From Whalleya microplaca (Eukaryota; Ascomycota; Sordariomycetes; Xylariales; Xylariaceae), in assembly GCA_022497155.1 (NCBI GenBank), contig MU385725.1, positions 496,001 through 560,000 of the forward strand: a stretch of DNA of 64,000 nt, read 5' to 3'. Positions 43,691 to 54,504 of the stretch are shown piece after piece. Below the pieces are notes generated by a model. It did not search any database, was not told the DNA's origin, and saw nothing but the letters and a program-made list of their open reading frames with translations. The translations under genes were made by a program, and so were the position numbers. Position 1 is the first letter of the stretch, and each line of letters opens with the position of its first letter.

Positions 43691-45621
43691 CTAGCATTTA
43701 CCAGTGGTGGTGGTAGTCGTACGATCTAACTTTGACTTTGACGTAGTCTTGTTGAACTCCTGCACCCACCCCTGCACGAACTCCGCGATCTGCTGCTGCG
43801 TCTGCGCCACGGCCGGCGGCGGGAGCTCCGGCGTCGTCTCGTTAGGAAAGAGGCCGTTTTCGTCCCAGTGGTGGACCGCGTTCTATAACCACCCCCCCCG
43901 TTAGTCACCCAGTCACTCAGCATCGTCGGGGAAAGGAAGAAACGAGGAAGAGGCAATGCTCACGTCGATGAGTAAGTACGGCTCGCTCGGCGTCGAAGTC
44001 CGCTCGGGCAGGCCCAGAGCATGCACGCCCGCGGCGCGCCACGGGTCCCACTCGCCGTCGACGAAGGCGAGGCGCGGGTAGCTGATGTTATACCCGCCGT
44101 ACTTGTTAATCGCGTCGACGTCGGCGGGCGCGGTCAGGTTGAAGGCGTCGCGGCAGGCGATGGCGGAGTAGTTCAGGTCGATGGTGCGGGAGATCAGGGG
44201 GAGCTGGTCCTCGGGCACGCCGCTGCCGGTTTGGAGGTAGCCCCATCTGCAGGATATCCCGTTAGTATGTAGTCTGGAGCAGCAGCAGGAAGAATGGGCT
44301 TAGTTGGGTTGGTTTGGTTGGGTCCTTACTGCGTGCAGACTTGGTATTGCCACAGTCGCCAGGTCTGTGAGATGTCGTCGTTGGAGTAGAAGGCCGTGTC
44401 GTGCGTGGTGAAGCACTCGTCCTGCGTCTTGGCACAGCTGGAAACCGAGGTCAGGTTGACGTAGCCGATGTAGTTCAGCATGCGGTTCGCGAGCGTGTCC
44501 AGCTCCTCCTCGTAGCCACCGGTGGTGATCAAGTCCTCGACCGAGGCTCTGCGCTCCTCCGTTCCGGGGTACAAGACCGAGTTGGACGAGACGTTGCCGC
44601 AGTAGAGGAAGAATGCGTTGCTGCTCTGCGCGGGATCCCAGTTCAGGCTTTGCAGCGCGTAGATACCGCTGTTGATGGCCGTGGCAAAGTCGTTGTCGTA
44701 TGTCACGTTGGGCAGACCAAACGCTTCCTTGAGTTGCGCCACGGAGTCCGAGCCCTTCTTGCCGATGAGGATATTATCGACCACGTTCGTCAGCTTCCTG
44801 GTAGTCTCAACACAATCGGGTGGTCCGTAAACCGCCGCCGCTTCGAAGTACTTCCAGTAGTCCCAGATGGCCTCGGGCACCCCCGACGACGAGATAGCTC
44901 CGAAATAGACGTCCGGGTATAATTTCCGAAGAAATGCCACGAAGGAGCCGGCGTACGAGCCGCCGTAGGCGAACCAGGGGGTCGATTCGGGGCTGAGGTC
45001 GACATCTTCCAAGCCTTCGAATTTCACGTTCTTTGCGAAGTATGCCGTATCTGCCAGAGCCTGGTCCGTTGTCAGGAAGCGCAGGTTCGCGGTGCTGAAG
45101 TCCTCGACGGGTATGCTGGAGCCGTAGTATCGATGCTCGAGGATGACACCCACGCCTCCCGTCGCCTTCGCAAGCTGATACACTATGCCCTTCTGCAGGA
45201 AAGGGAGACGGTCGGTACCGCTGGTCTCTCCGGACGCGAGCACAATGACTGGACCGCCCGGCTTGTAGAATTGCGCGTCGTACCAGTATCGCAGATTGAA
45301 CGAGCCGTTGGAGTGCGGTTCGTACAGAGAATCGTTGTGGAAATGGTCGATCGGGGTCGAGAGGTTGTACTCGGGGTAGAGGGCTTGAAGACCAGTCGCT
45401 CGCGTGCTGAGGCCATTGTGCGCGTCACTGCCTCGGATCTAGAGTTATGCTTTCGTTAGCCCCTCAGAAACAGGTGTGGTAATCGTGATGTCCATGGTTT
45501 AGTAGAGTAGGTCGTGTACCTGTTTCGCAAGCTCGCTGATGGGCAAGGGGTGCCTCTGAATCGCGCTAGCTACCGACACAGAACCTAGAAGAAGGCCTGC
45601 GATAGCACCGAACCGAACCAT
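43691..45621 (-). CDS. S28 family serine carboxypeptidase, secreted
   Basis: Prolyl-type serine carboxypeptidase, likely an extracellular or vacuolar peptide-degrading enzyme. Four exons on the minus strand, 45621-45520, 45438-44330, 44246-43964 and 43882-43691, give 561 residues with consistent phases and GT-AG introns. A signal peptide (FGAIAGLLLGSVSVASA) leads into YNLSTPIDHFHNDS and LEHRYYGSSIPVED. The nucleophile is in FAYGGSYAGSFVAFL (Ser at about 195), the Asp in FVDGEWDPWRAAG (about 471) and the His in NAVHHWDENGLF (about 503). Several N-glycosylation sites are visible. The C-terminus is Thr-rich (TTTTTTGKC) without a membrane anchor. All catalytic residues are intact, so it should be active. 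Confidence 0.94.
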
Positions 45622-48223
45622 GTTGACTGACGCCTCTGTTAAGGATACCACTGCGGATGTACTGAGGGGAACTAGGTACAGCTGCTCAAGCTGTCGAGGT
45701 CATCACGCGACGAGATGGTGGGTGGCGGGCGGGCGTATGCCGTATTTAAAGGAGATTACTCGCAGTTATTAAGCAGCACGCCATGTTCAACAGCCGCTTG
45801 GCATTGTGCGATGATCCCCATGTAACTATGTTATGTTGTCGCTTTGGGCAGGCGCAGGGTCGCAATAATTGATCGGTATGGCATCCGAGATGAATTGACG
45901 ATCCTTGGCGGCGGGCGATATGCGGTAGAGACAGGGGGGCGAATGGGATCCTATGGGAGGGGCTAGGTTCAAGATGGCAGGTCCAGTCTACTGTAACCTG
46001 TAGCCGTCTTCTAGCAGTCTGGCCGGCGACGACTTGTAGACTGGACTGCCCGATTGGGGCGACTATCCGGTGCTACGAAACTCTGATAACAGCCCTAACA
46101 ATTAGTATATGTATGTATAGATAATGTTCTGATCTCTTTGCAGTTCTCCGGCACAGTTTGTATTATTAAACGGTGCACTTACACAGTTACACTTATTATC
46201 ACTAAGAATGCCTAGACTTCCCCGCGCCAACCTCCAGTATTCAAGTCTTGGAAAGATCTAACACTAGAAGATCTATCTACTATAGTGAAGTTGCTACTAA
46301 GTATGTAGCTTCAATTCCTGACAAACGCTACGGATGCAACGGTATTGGTTGTACGACAATAGCCTAACACGCTGACACGACAAATTCAAAAATTAGAAAA
46401 TTCCACATCTTGAGTACAGTCTAGTATAACAACTCCATATATCTTGCTCAAATATCACGAAATAGTAAAGCAATGATCCGTACATCTACGGTAATAGTCT
46501 GAAACGAAACAATTGCCAAGATCCGGATACCGTCCCAAGCATCAATGCCGTGAGCAGCCGTCACAGTGGGTCCCCAAGTTTCGAGATCAACATGTGCTGC
46601 AGGTATTCCGTACAAGACACCCGTTTGGGTAATATCCTCATTGTACCTACATATTATTGTATTCTTATCATCTACGTCCTGTTTCACAACACAATTCATC
46701 AACCTATGAAAAGCCACTCAGCCGTCAACGCCAGCCTGGAGCTTCTTGTCCGCCGCGATGCTCTTACGGCATCGACGATTATAATGGAGCACGGCTGGCG
46801 ATCGGGCAAGACGGCTCGAGCCCGGGATTTCAGGGCCAATTGATCTGACGTAATAAAAGAGTCTGCTTCCAGGGCACGCGCTTCTACATGTACCATCAAT
46901 ATGTATGTATGTACGTATATGAGTAACTACACGTACAGTTTACATGCAAGAGTCCAATTGACTGGCGAGCCGCATAGCCGTAAGTGGATAGAAATTATCT
47001 CATTCCACAGGACGCTTGAACATGCAGTCAATCGTAAGTCGTGAGCCGTCATTGAGGTGTTATGCCCTGGTGCTAGGTTAGTGTCCCCATTGGAAATGCC
47101 TTGCTATGTATTATTTATTGGTGGCTGGTGCTATGTTATTCAAAGGGCATAATTGTATTCGCAATGCTAATTTAGCCACCTACATGCGTTGTCTCAGGGG
47201 CGGTAGAAATATGCTGCTTTCCGTCTAGTCGGTACGTCAGCGGTACTATTCCCAAGGACCGATATTACAATACATATGTAGAAAGTTGAATCTCTGCAGT
47301 TGAACTCTTTTTGGCAATGACTACTTCTCCGTAAGAAGAGGTATAAAGGTATAAGTACGACTTATATGACATAAATCCGTCAGCTCCCTACTGCGTAGTA
47401 TAGCCCGCTAGATCAACGCTGGCTGCGATATTTATAGGTTCGAAATAATATTACGAGGTCATCCGGGCTTCTACATACGTATGTAGGTCAGCGAATTATT
47501 GCCGAAGATTAGCTTTTCCGTGACGTCCCGCGCTCTAGCTGAGTAGCTAAGCCAGGAAATCCCTCCTCGATCTCAAAGAGAGACGTCAGTAGTCGACAGG
47601 TACTATCCCGAATAGGATTAAGCACGTAGGCGTTCTAGACCTTCTGAATAAACTCGCGCCAATATATCAGCCACGCATGCAATCGAATGAAGTCTCGTCG
47701 GACCACCAATTTCTCGAGACCCCGTAAACGCATTCCTCTTCAGGGGTATCAGAGAAATGAGAATAATGTCAAGGAATTGTGAAGCAAATCATGACTTGTA
47801 TGCAGTAAAGATTACGGCCAAAAAAGCAGAAATCGAGTTGGTTAATCTGATTTATTGTTTAAACTTCGTCATTCATATCCTGTCAGCCCTCCGGGAATCT
47901 TCTGGGTATCTAGAAGTGTCGAAATGCTATTTAGTCCCCGGGGCTAAGCCTATTGTGGTATGAACAAGGGGACTTGAATTAATAATCGGGTACTCGGGCT
48001 GAGAAAACCGGTAATTGCAGGGTGTGCAGGACTTTTCCCTGCCGTAAATCCCGGCAGATTGGGTGTGAAAGGTGGGTCTTTATGAGGTCACCGTTTTGAC
48101 TGTCAACACAGAATGGCAGGAGACTATAATAGTCGCCGCCGCCGAGCCGGTCTCTTTTTAGCAGACTGAATTTGAAGTCGCTTTCTGTTCTTTTTTTGGG
48201 ATGTGGCCGTGTGAGCATTTTTT
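45622..48223. other. gene-poor stretch, 2.6 kb
   Basis: Upstream of the carboxypeptidase. Short ORFs at 46448-46899 on both strands have no domain. I see no repeat shared with the rest of the window. Confidence 0.45.
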
Positions 48224-49810
48224 ATGTATGTAAGAATGACTGATGAGCGCCATGTTCACTTTCCGGAGATACAACGATCGGCCTCCGCCATACAGGAAGA
48301 GGCAGAGGCAGAGCAACGGCGCCAGCAACAACAACAGGAGGATGGCGGCAGACGACGCTCCAGCTCAGACCCGACGGGCAGCAGTCGCCAGCGGCCTAGG
48401 TTGGCTGTAGTACGGCCGAGGAGGAGTGCGTCTGGCTCTGGCATAGGCATGGCCACGGTGCCCGAGGATGCTCGACTAAACAGCACCGCTTTCTTCAATT
48501 CACCAAATGGTCGCAACGAGCTCGATCAAGGCCTCGCCGACATACTAGACGTGATAGGTACGTGTCTTACCGCGCGGGAAGATACTCAAAAGATGAACAG
48601 CTAATCTCTAACACGCTTCTTAGACCCCGAAGTATCAACATTGAACAATGTCACGAATATCCAGAACTCGCTGTTCATTCCCTCGCTGGGCCGATTTGTC
48701 AACCGACGACCGACCTACCGGCTTTCTAGACCACCCGAGAACCTCGATATCCCAAAGGAGACTGATGAAGAGCGCGAAACAGGTGGGGATTACAGTGAGC
48801 CGTTCGATTTTAACCACGCCGTACTACCCAATGGCGTGTCACTGGATGGGTGGACCGCCGAGGAGAAAGCCGAACTCAACGACCACGTACGGCACATGCT
48901 CCATTCGCGACGGTCTCAATTCAAGCGCAGCATGAAGGCCTTTGGACAGTACGTCAGACAACCACTCGGGTTTTTCGTGACGGTCTACGCGACCCTGATC
49001 ACGCTCTTCGGTCTGGCCTGGGTCCTGTTTCTCATCGGCTGGATCTACGTGGGCGACCGACAGCTCTACATCATCAACGTGATCGACTACGTGCTAGTCG
49101 CACTCTTCGCGGTAGTCGGCGACGGGCTGGCGCCCTTCCGCGCCGTCGACACGTACCACATGATCTACATCGCGCACTACCACCGACTGACCTGGAAGCT
49201 GCGGCGGAAGAAGCGCATGGCGAACCTGCGCGACAAGAACGACCTGCCGACGAACGCGGACCTCGAGGCCGCGCGCGATGAGGTGTCCGTGCTGACGGCG
49301 CGCCAGCAGGCCCGCCTCGTCCACCACCAGACCAAGTTCGCCAAGTCGCACACCTTCTACAAGCCGCACGAGACCCGCACCCACTACGCCTTCCCGCTCA
49401 ACCTGCTGATCGCCATCGTGACCCTGCTGGACCTGCACTCGTGCCTGCAGATCTCGCTCGGCGCGACGACGTGGGGCATCGACTACCACACGCGGCCGAT
49501 GGCGGTGACGGCGACGATCCTCAGCTGCTCGATCGCGGTGAACATCACCGCGGGGATATTGATTAGTGTGGGGGGCCGCCGCACGCGCAAGAAGGACGTC
49601 GTCGAGCGCATGTTCCGCCAGGACCTGACGCGCGAGGCGCTGGGCAAGATCCGCGCGCGCGGCAAGAAGGAGGGCGACCTGGAGAAGAAGCTCAAGGCCG
49701 AGCGCGCCATCGAGGAGGGCCGCAGGAGCGAGGCCAATGACGAGCAGGACGAGGACGAGGTCATCCAGGGCACCGCGCTGTTGAAGTCGAATCAGCATAA
49801 TAATGTGTAA
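48224..49810 (+). CDS. DUF2985 integral membrane protein
   Basis: Two exons, 48224-48557 and 48624-49810, encode 506 residues. The intron (GTACGT...TTCTTAG) joins LADILDVI to DPEVSTLNNVT. The N-terminal 130 residues are disordered, rich in Gln, Arg and Ser. The DUF2985 core starts with KAFGQYVRQPLGFFVTVYA, followed by membrane spans (ITLFGLAWVLFLIGW; VIDYVLVALFAVVGDGLA; LLIAIVTLLDLHSC; ILSCSIAVNITAGILISV) and the conserved PFRAVDTYHMIYIAHYHRL loop. The tail is a charged helix (RARGKKEGDLEKKLKAERA). Fungal DUF2985 proteins have unknown function. The second half is much more GC-rich than the first exon. A second ATG at 48236 is possible. Confidence 0.88.
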
Positions 49811-50671
49811 TATTGGTTAATTTTTCTGGTTTGGGTTGGGATTGGATAGACTTTTTAGATATATACCCCTTCTTTTATGATAATGACTATATCTAGACGA
49901 GTTCTACAGTTCCTCCTTTCTAGGGTTACGGGATTACTGAGTGCCAGTGATACTAATACAAGGTGATCTAGCATTCAACTTTCCTACTTCAACGACCACA
50001 ATTAGGAAACCTCATTGTCTTGCGCAAGTATATTCTTTCTCCGTTCAACCTGCCGATATGCTAACATTAGGTAAGTAATTGAGAGAAAGATGCCAAGAAT
50101 TCGGATTCTCCCCTCCCCCGCGCGGGGTGTCAGGAAACCCGTCTTGGCAGAGTCAACTCCCGACTCCGGTAGGATCAAGACTCCGGAAGGCCGCCGTACG
50201 CGCGCCGACTCCTCCAATGGGGGGAGAAAATATCGTATCGTATACTACAAACACTTCTTTGATGGGCTGATACGAGATCAGCAACACTGGTCAATTAGTT
50301 CCAGGAACATGTGGACCGATCTTCGATGCGACTCAGGCTCGAAGTCAATCTCGCCGCTCTAAGAAAGCTTATGTAGGAATGCATCTCGCTAAAAATAAGC
50401 ATGATTCAAATAATAGATACGCGAATAATGAGAGTTTGAGCCTAGATGTGTCAAGTGGAGATTGCAACTCCATGACATGTCCACATGGCTGCTAGGCTTG
50501 TCATGCCTGCGAAAGTTTAAAGACCGGTGATTCCGAAAGAGTGCTTGTTAGAGATATTCTCCAAATAGCGATAGCGATTGGTTGATTTTCGTTGCATTGT
50601 TTCTCATTCGAAAGATATAGCTTTAGATGTGAATGATAAGTTCTTATAGATGCGGCACCAGTACCTAGCTA
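49811..50671. other. intergenic, 0.86 kb
   Basis: 3' region of the DUF2985 gene followed by AT-rich sequence. Short ORFs near 50000-50360 have no domain. Confidence 0.45.
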
Positions 50672-50890
50672 CAGTGTTCTCATCAACTCAACTAATTAGT
50701 TGACTTAACTTGACTTGATTTGACTGAATACAAGTTTCTTTTTTCCTAATAATGCTTTCTTCATTATTATCTCCATGCACCGTTAAATAGGGACTTTTCA
50801 AATCAAGTAGTAAATACCGCCAAATCAATTGGATTGTTCATTTATTTGATTTGACTTGATTTGACTTGATTTGACTTGATGAGTACGCAG
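50672..50890. mobile_element. hAT-like MITE relative, about 219 bp
   Basis: Left end CAGTGTTCTCATCAACTCAA (50672) is mirrored by a right end whose reverse complement starts CTGCGTACTCATCAAGTCAA (50890). TTGACTTGATTTGACTTGAT repeats lie inside. It shares the CATCAAGTCAA core with the element at 12473-13037. No matching target duplication. Confidence 0.5.
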
Positions 50891-51074
50891 ACTGGCCCGC
50901 CATCAATCCCCCTCGATGATGAGCATGTTGTATGCCTCCCCTAAGGAGCAATCTGTAACCATCTAACATCCCTGTTCAAAAGCTGCTCTAACCACGCTGC
51001 CGTCTCCCTCACCCTCTCGATACGATACCTAGCATCGACGGGAAGCCCTTCTGAAAACTAAGGAGGGTAGCCGG

Positions 51075-51425
51075 CTGCCGTTCCCGTCAAGTCAAATCAC
51101 GTCAAGTAATTCACCTAAATTGACTGGAAGCAAGTCAACTCAACTAACTGAATGTTTCAATTCACTTGAAGCTGTTGATAAGTTGAATCCATTAGCCTAC
51201 GAACGAATATAATACTAATCAAAGTTTGACAAGGGTAACAGTATAGGGTATAAAAGAGCTGACAGTTGACCACCGAAAAACTTATGATATGCTGTATATA
51301 CATAACTTAGATAAAGGAAACTAAACTCTAAATCGTAAACCCCTATCAAGGGTATCGAGCCAATAATAAGCTTATGCATTGTCACAGCTCCAGGCTCTGG
51401 AGATGCTTGACTTGATGGGAACGCT
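51075..51425. mobile_element. hAT-like MITE relative, about 350 bp
   Basis: Left end CTGCCGTTCCCGTCAAGTCA and right end whose reverse complement starts CAGCGTTCCCATCAAGTCAA (51425). The interior carries TCAAGTCAA-type repeats. Together with the neighbour at 50672 it forms a small cluster of one family. Exact termini and duplication are not resolved. Confidence 0.5.
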
Positions 51426-51827
51426 GCGGCCGCGTTGGGAAAATGGTACTTCCACTTAAATACCCTTTATCTATCTTACAGAAATGTCCATTACAATATC
51501 AGAGATAGAAGATGAGTTGATTGTTGTAAGGTCTAAGTCTAAGTATATCTATAGCCCTTGGAGAATATACAACTATAGTACAGCATGTGAGTCGCCCAAC
51601 CTCCTATATTATAACATACAATCAGTATACATACGTTCAGCCGCTGACACCTTTAGTAAATGCTTGAAAGCCCATGAAGCTGTATATGAGACTTCCTGTC
51701 AGCTACCCGAGCCCTAAACACGATCACAAAACCGACCGCAGCCATAGGAGGAGAATGGAGGCCATTGTTAGCGAAGGCAAAGGCAAAGTCAAAGACATTC
51801 CTTCTCAGATATATAGCGCTCGAGCAA
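51426..51827. other. intergenic, no gene called
   Basis: A 77-codon ORF at 51484-51717 (ATG) shows no recognisable domain. Confidence 0.4.
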
Positions 51828-54504
51828 TCATTCTGACCTCACACCATTGCCGGCGAAAATTCCATTACCTATGTTCCGGAAGACCTTAGCCCCACCTTCG
51901 AGTCGATGGATGCGGTCCACCAGGAACGCTCTCTGGCGCTTGGTTTCTGAGGGCTCGCCAGCAATGGACTCAACCTTGCTGTCAGGCATATTTACGACGA
52001 TTAAAGGTGAAAATATGCTGTCTAGGCCACGGATAATATGTCGCTCGATTACTTGCGTAGTTACGTTGGCAATGAAAACTTTCTTTTGCACCTATTCAAT
52101 GATTAGTTAGCGGTGAAATTGGTCAAGATCGGGCTATTCTAACCTTGTAGATAGCCATCAAGCAGTCTAATGCCTCCTCACAACTGAACTTTTCCATGTC
52201 GGGTGTCGTGGTGAAGTTGCTGGCGGCAGCAACAATTCTGTCAATACTCATGTCCACCTCCTTCTTGGCTTTTTCGAGTCGTCTGCGTTTTCCTGATGTG
52301 GGTTGCTTGATGCTGATGCTACTTGTCAACTTCTTTTGCAGCCGGGCTTTCATTCTCTCCTGGTTCCGTTTCTGGAGATTCTCGGTATAGTAATGATTGT
52401 AATTCATTGGGAGGTCCCTGTTGTCCTGGAGGAGCTTCGCCAACTCGCTGGATGCTGCCAAACGTCGCTTATTCAGAGCTTCTGCAACCATAGAAGCCCT
52501 AGTAATCACACAGTGTCAGAGTGGCTGACATGAAAGCTGGACTCAGAGGGGTTTTACTCACCAAATTCGAGACTTGACATCCGATGACACCTTCTGATCC
52601 AACAAATTGAGGAGGAACTTCTTACAGACCCGGTAGGCTTGATCGATATGGTCATTGGCTAGTTTCTCCCAGGGCTCGGATTGTTCCCAGAACAGATCAG
52701 CAATGAGATGGGGATTGAAGTTGCCAATGAGCTCCGTTCCTCGCGATCTAAGGAGCATCTTCTGAACCCAAACTATGGAATCCGTCTTCGAAAGAACTTG
52801 CGGCTCTAGCGTAGCAGATGGCACTAGCGTAGCATATGGTTCATCCCCAGATGGCTCATCCTCAGATGGCTCATCCACAGATGACTCATCCTTAGATGGC
52901 TCATCCTCAGATGGCTTATCCGCAGATGGCTCATCCCCAGAGTCATAAGACATAATATGATACTTATGGCCTGTTAGCCTAATTTTGGCCGCAAACTCCT
53001 GGTTGATATACTGCACAGCGGCGCGAAGGCGAGCGATGGTACTTTTGGATTTCAGTGAAAACGGCTCGCCTGCGCCTGCCTTGAAGTATTCGTGTTCGTA
53101 ATTCCCCTGCAGACCTGCCTTGCAGATTTCATAGCAGTCCATATTGATCCGAGCTAGGTACTCACGACACTCGAAGGCCGTCGATCGCGGGTCACCCAGC
53201 AGAGTTAGCTCTTCCTTGGAGGTTCTCAGAGCGGTCTTAAGATCCTTCCTAAGACGTGGTAACTCGTTCTTTACATGCTCCAAAAGGAGGTGGCTGAGTC
53301 GTACGCGCAGCGCATCGATACCGATAATTTCCTTAGGCAAGGCCTTAAAGTTCGAATCATTGAAATATGTCATCTCAGAAGAATTGCGTTCTTCAAAAGA
53401 GAAACCGCGCTCTTCGAACTTGCGATTCTTGATGACATGCCAGCCGAGCTTGAAAAAGACGTCCTCGTTCCTGGCAAGCTCAAGGAACTTAGCCTCCGAA
53501 TCGGAACCTGCATCGAGCCTGTCGGGCTTCGTGATAACACCAAGAGTTCGTTCTCCATCAGGGTCAAACATTCGGACCCTTTCAAGGATAGGCTGATTAG
53601 CCGCGTCGTTTGCGGCTGAGACAACCGCAAGGCAGATGGTCCGGGGTTGCGATATGTAATGGTCGGTGATCTCGGTAACCATTGCGACATCGGCAGCAGA
53701 GACACCCTTGGTAGAGGCCTGGATCAGGCCTGGGATATCAACCAAGGTAAGTTGGGGTCTGCTAGGGCCAGTGATCTCAATGCTGAGAGTATCCTTCGCG
53801 AAAGTGCTCCCTGGCGTCTGGTCAGAATTTGAAACGCCCATGACCTTCATGGCTGTGTCCATGATGACAGGTAAATCCCCGAAGTCAGTAATAGACTCTG
53901 AAAAGCGTTTGACCTTTTCCTGCTCCTCTGGGGTCCTAGCATTGTCTGGTATCACCTTGATGGTTAGACTTTGGACTGCCTCTCTCCGCAGACTGATCTC
54001 GGTTGCAAATCGGGTGCAGAGGTTATCGCCACGTGGAAATGGGATTTCTGTCAATGCTTCGAGGACGGAGCTCTTTCCCGCTGACTGGCTGCCACAAACA
54101 ACTATTTGAGGTAGTGAGAGGACACTTTCTAGGCCGCATTTTCGAACTTGTGTGATGACATCTAAAATGCGCCGCTGTTCGTCTGTCTGCAGCTCTTCAA
54201 GTGTTAAGCCGACGTTTCCTCCCGTGATTGGAGAAGAAGGAGGGTCTGGGCGTTCCCTCTCAGGAGAATTTTCTTCTGTTGAATTTTGAGTTCTGATAGA
54301 GAAAAATCCTCGGTGTGATTTGAGGCCTAGTCGCGAATTCCCTATTTTCACCCTGATCTGAGTAGTAATGGAGATACCTACCCCGCGATACACTCTATTA
54401 GTAAATGAAAGGAGCATTTCTAACACTCCTTGATGAAATGAACGCAGGGTGGGAGTAGTATAGTAGTTGTTATTACGGATATCGCTACTAAAAATCTTGT
54501 CCAT
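51828..54504 (-). CDS. dynamin/Mx-like large GTPase
   Basis: Self-assembling GTPase of the fungal Mx/dynamin-like group. Three exons on the minus strand, 54504-52562, 52498-52144 and 52091-51828, give 853 residues with GTGAGT...TACTAG and GTTAGA...AATAG introns. The GTPase domain has G1 GSQSAGKSS (about 138), the switch region CTRFATEIS, G3 DIPGL (256) and G4 TKPDRL (325). The stalk follows, interrupted by a Ser/Asp/Glu/Pro tandem repeat near residues 520-555. The last exon ends in a GED-like helix (FLVDRIHRLEGGAKVFRN). No PH domain is seen. The first 90 residues are not family-like, so the start at 54504 is uncertain; an ATG at 54414 is possible. Animal Mx proteins are antiviral; fungal members have mostly unknown roles. 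Confidence 0.9.
52836..52940. repeat. 15-bp intragenic tandem repeat in dynamin gene
   Basis: About seven units of AGATGGCTCATCCNC (plus strand) encode repeated SxDEP pentapeptides on the minus strand. Being a multiple of three, copy-number change would not break the frame, so the linker length can vary between strains. Confidence 0.88.

Noticed and set aside
49094..49798. 234-codon minus-strand frame over the DUF2985 gene
   Set aside because: Leu/Arg/Val/Ala-rich shadow of the GC-rich second exon.
50672..51425. One single 754-bp element
   Set aside because: Inward-facing ends at 50890 and about 51075 pair better as two smaller elements of the same family.
51484..51717. 77-codon ORF downstream of the MITE pair
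   Set aside because: AT-rich, no family resemblance, no linked exons.
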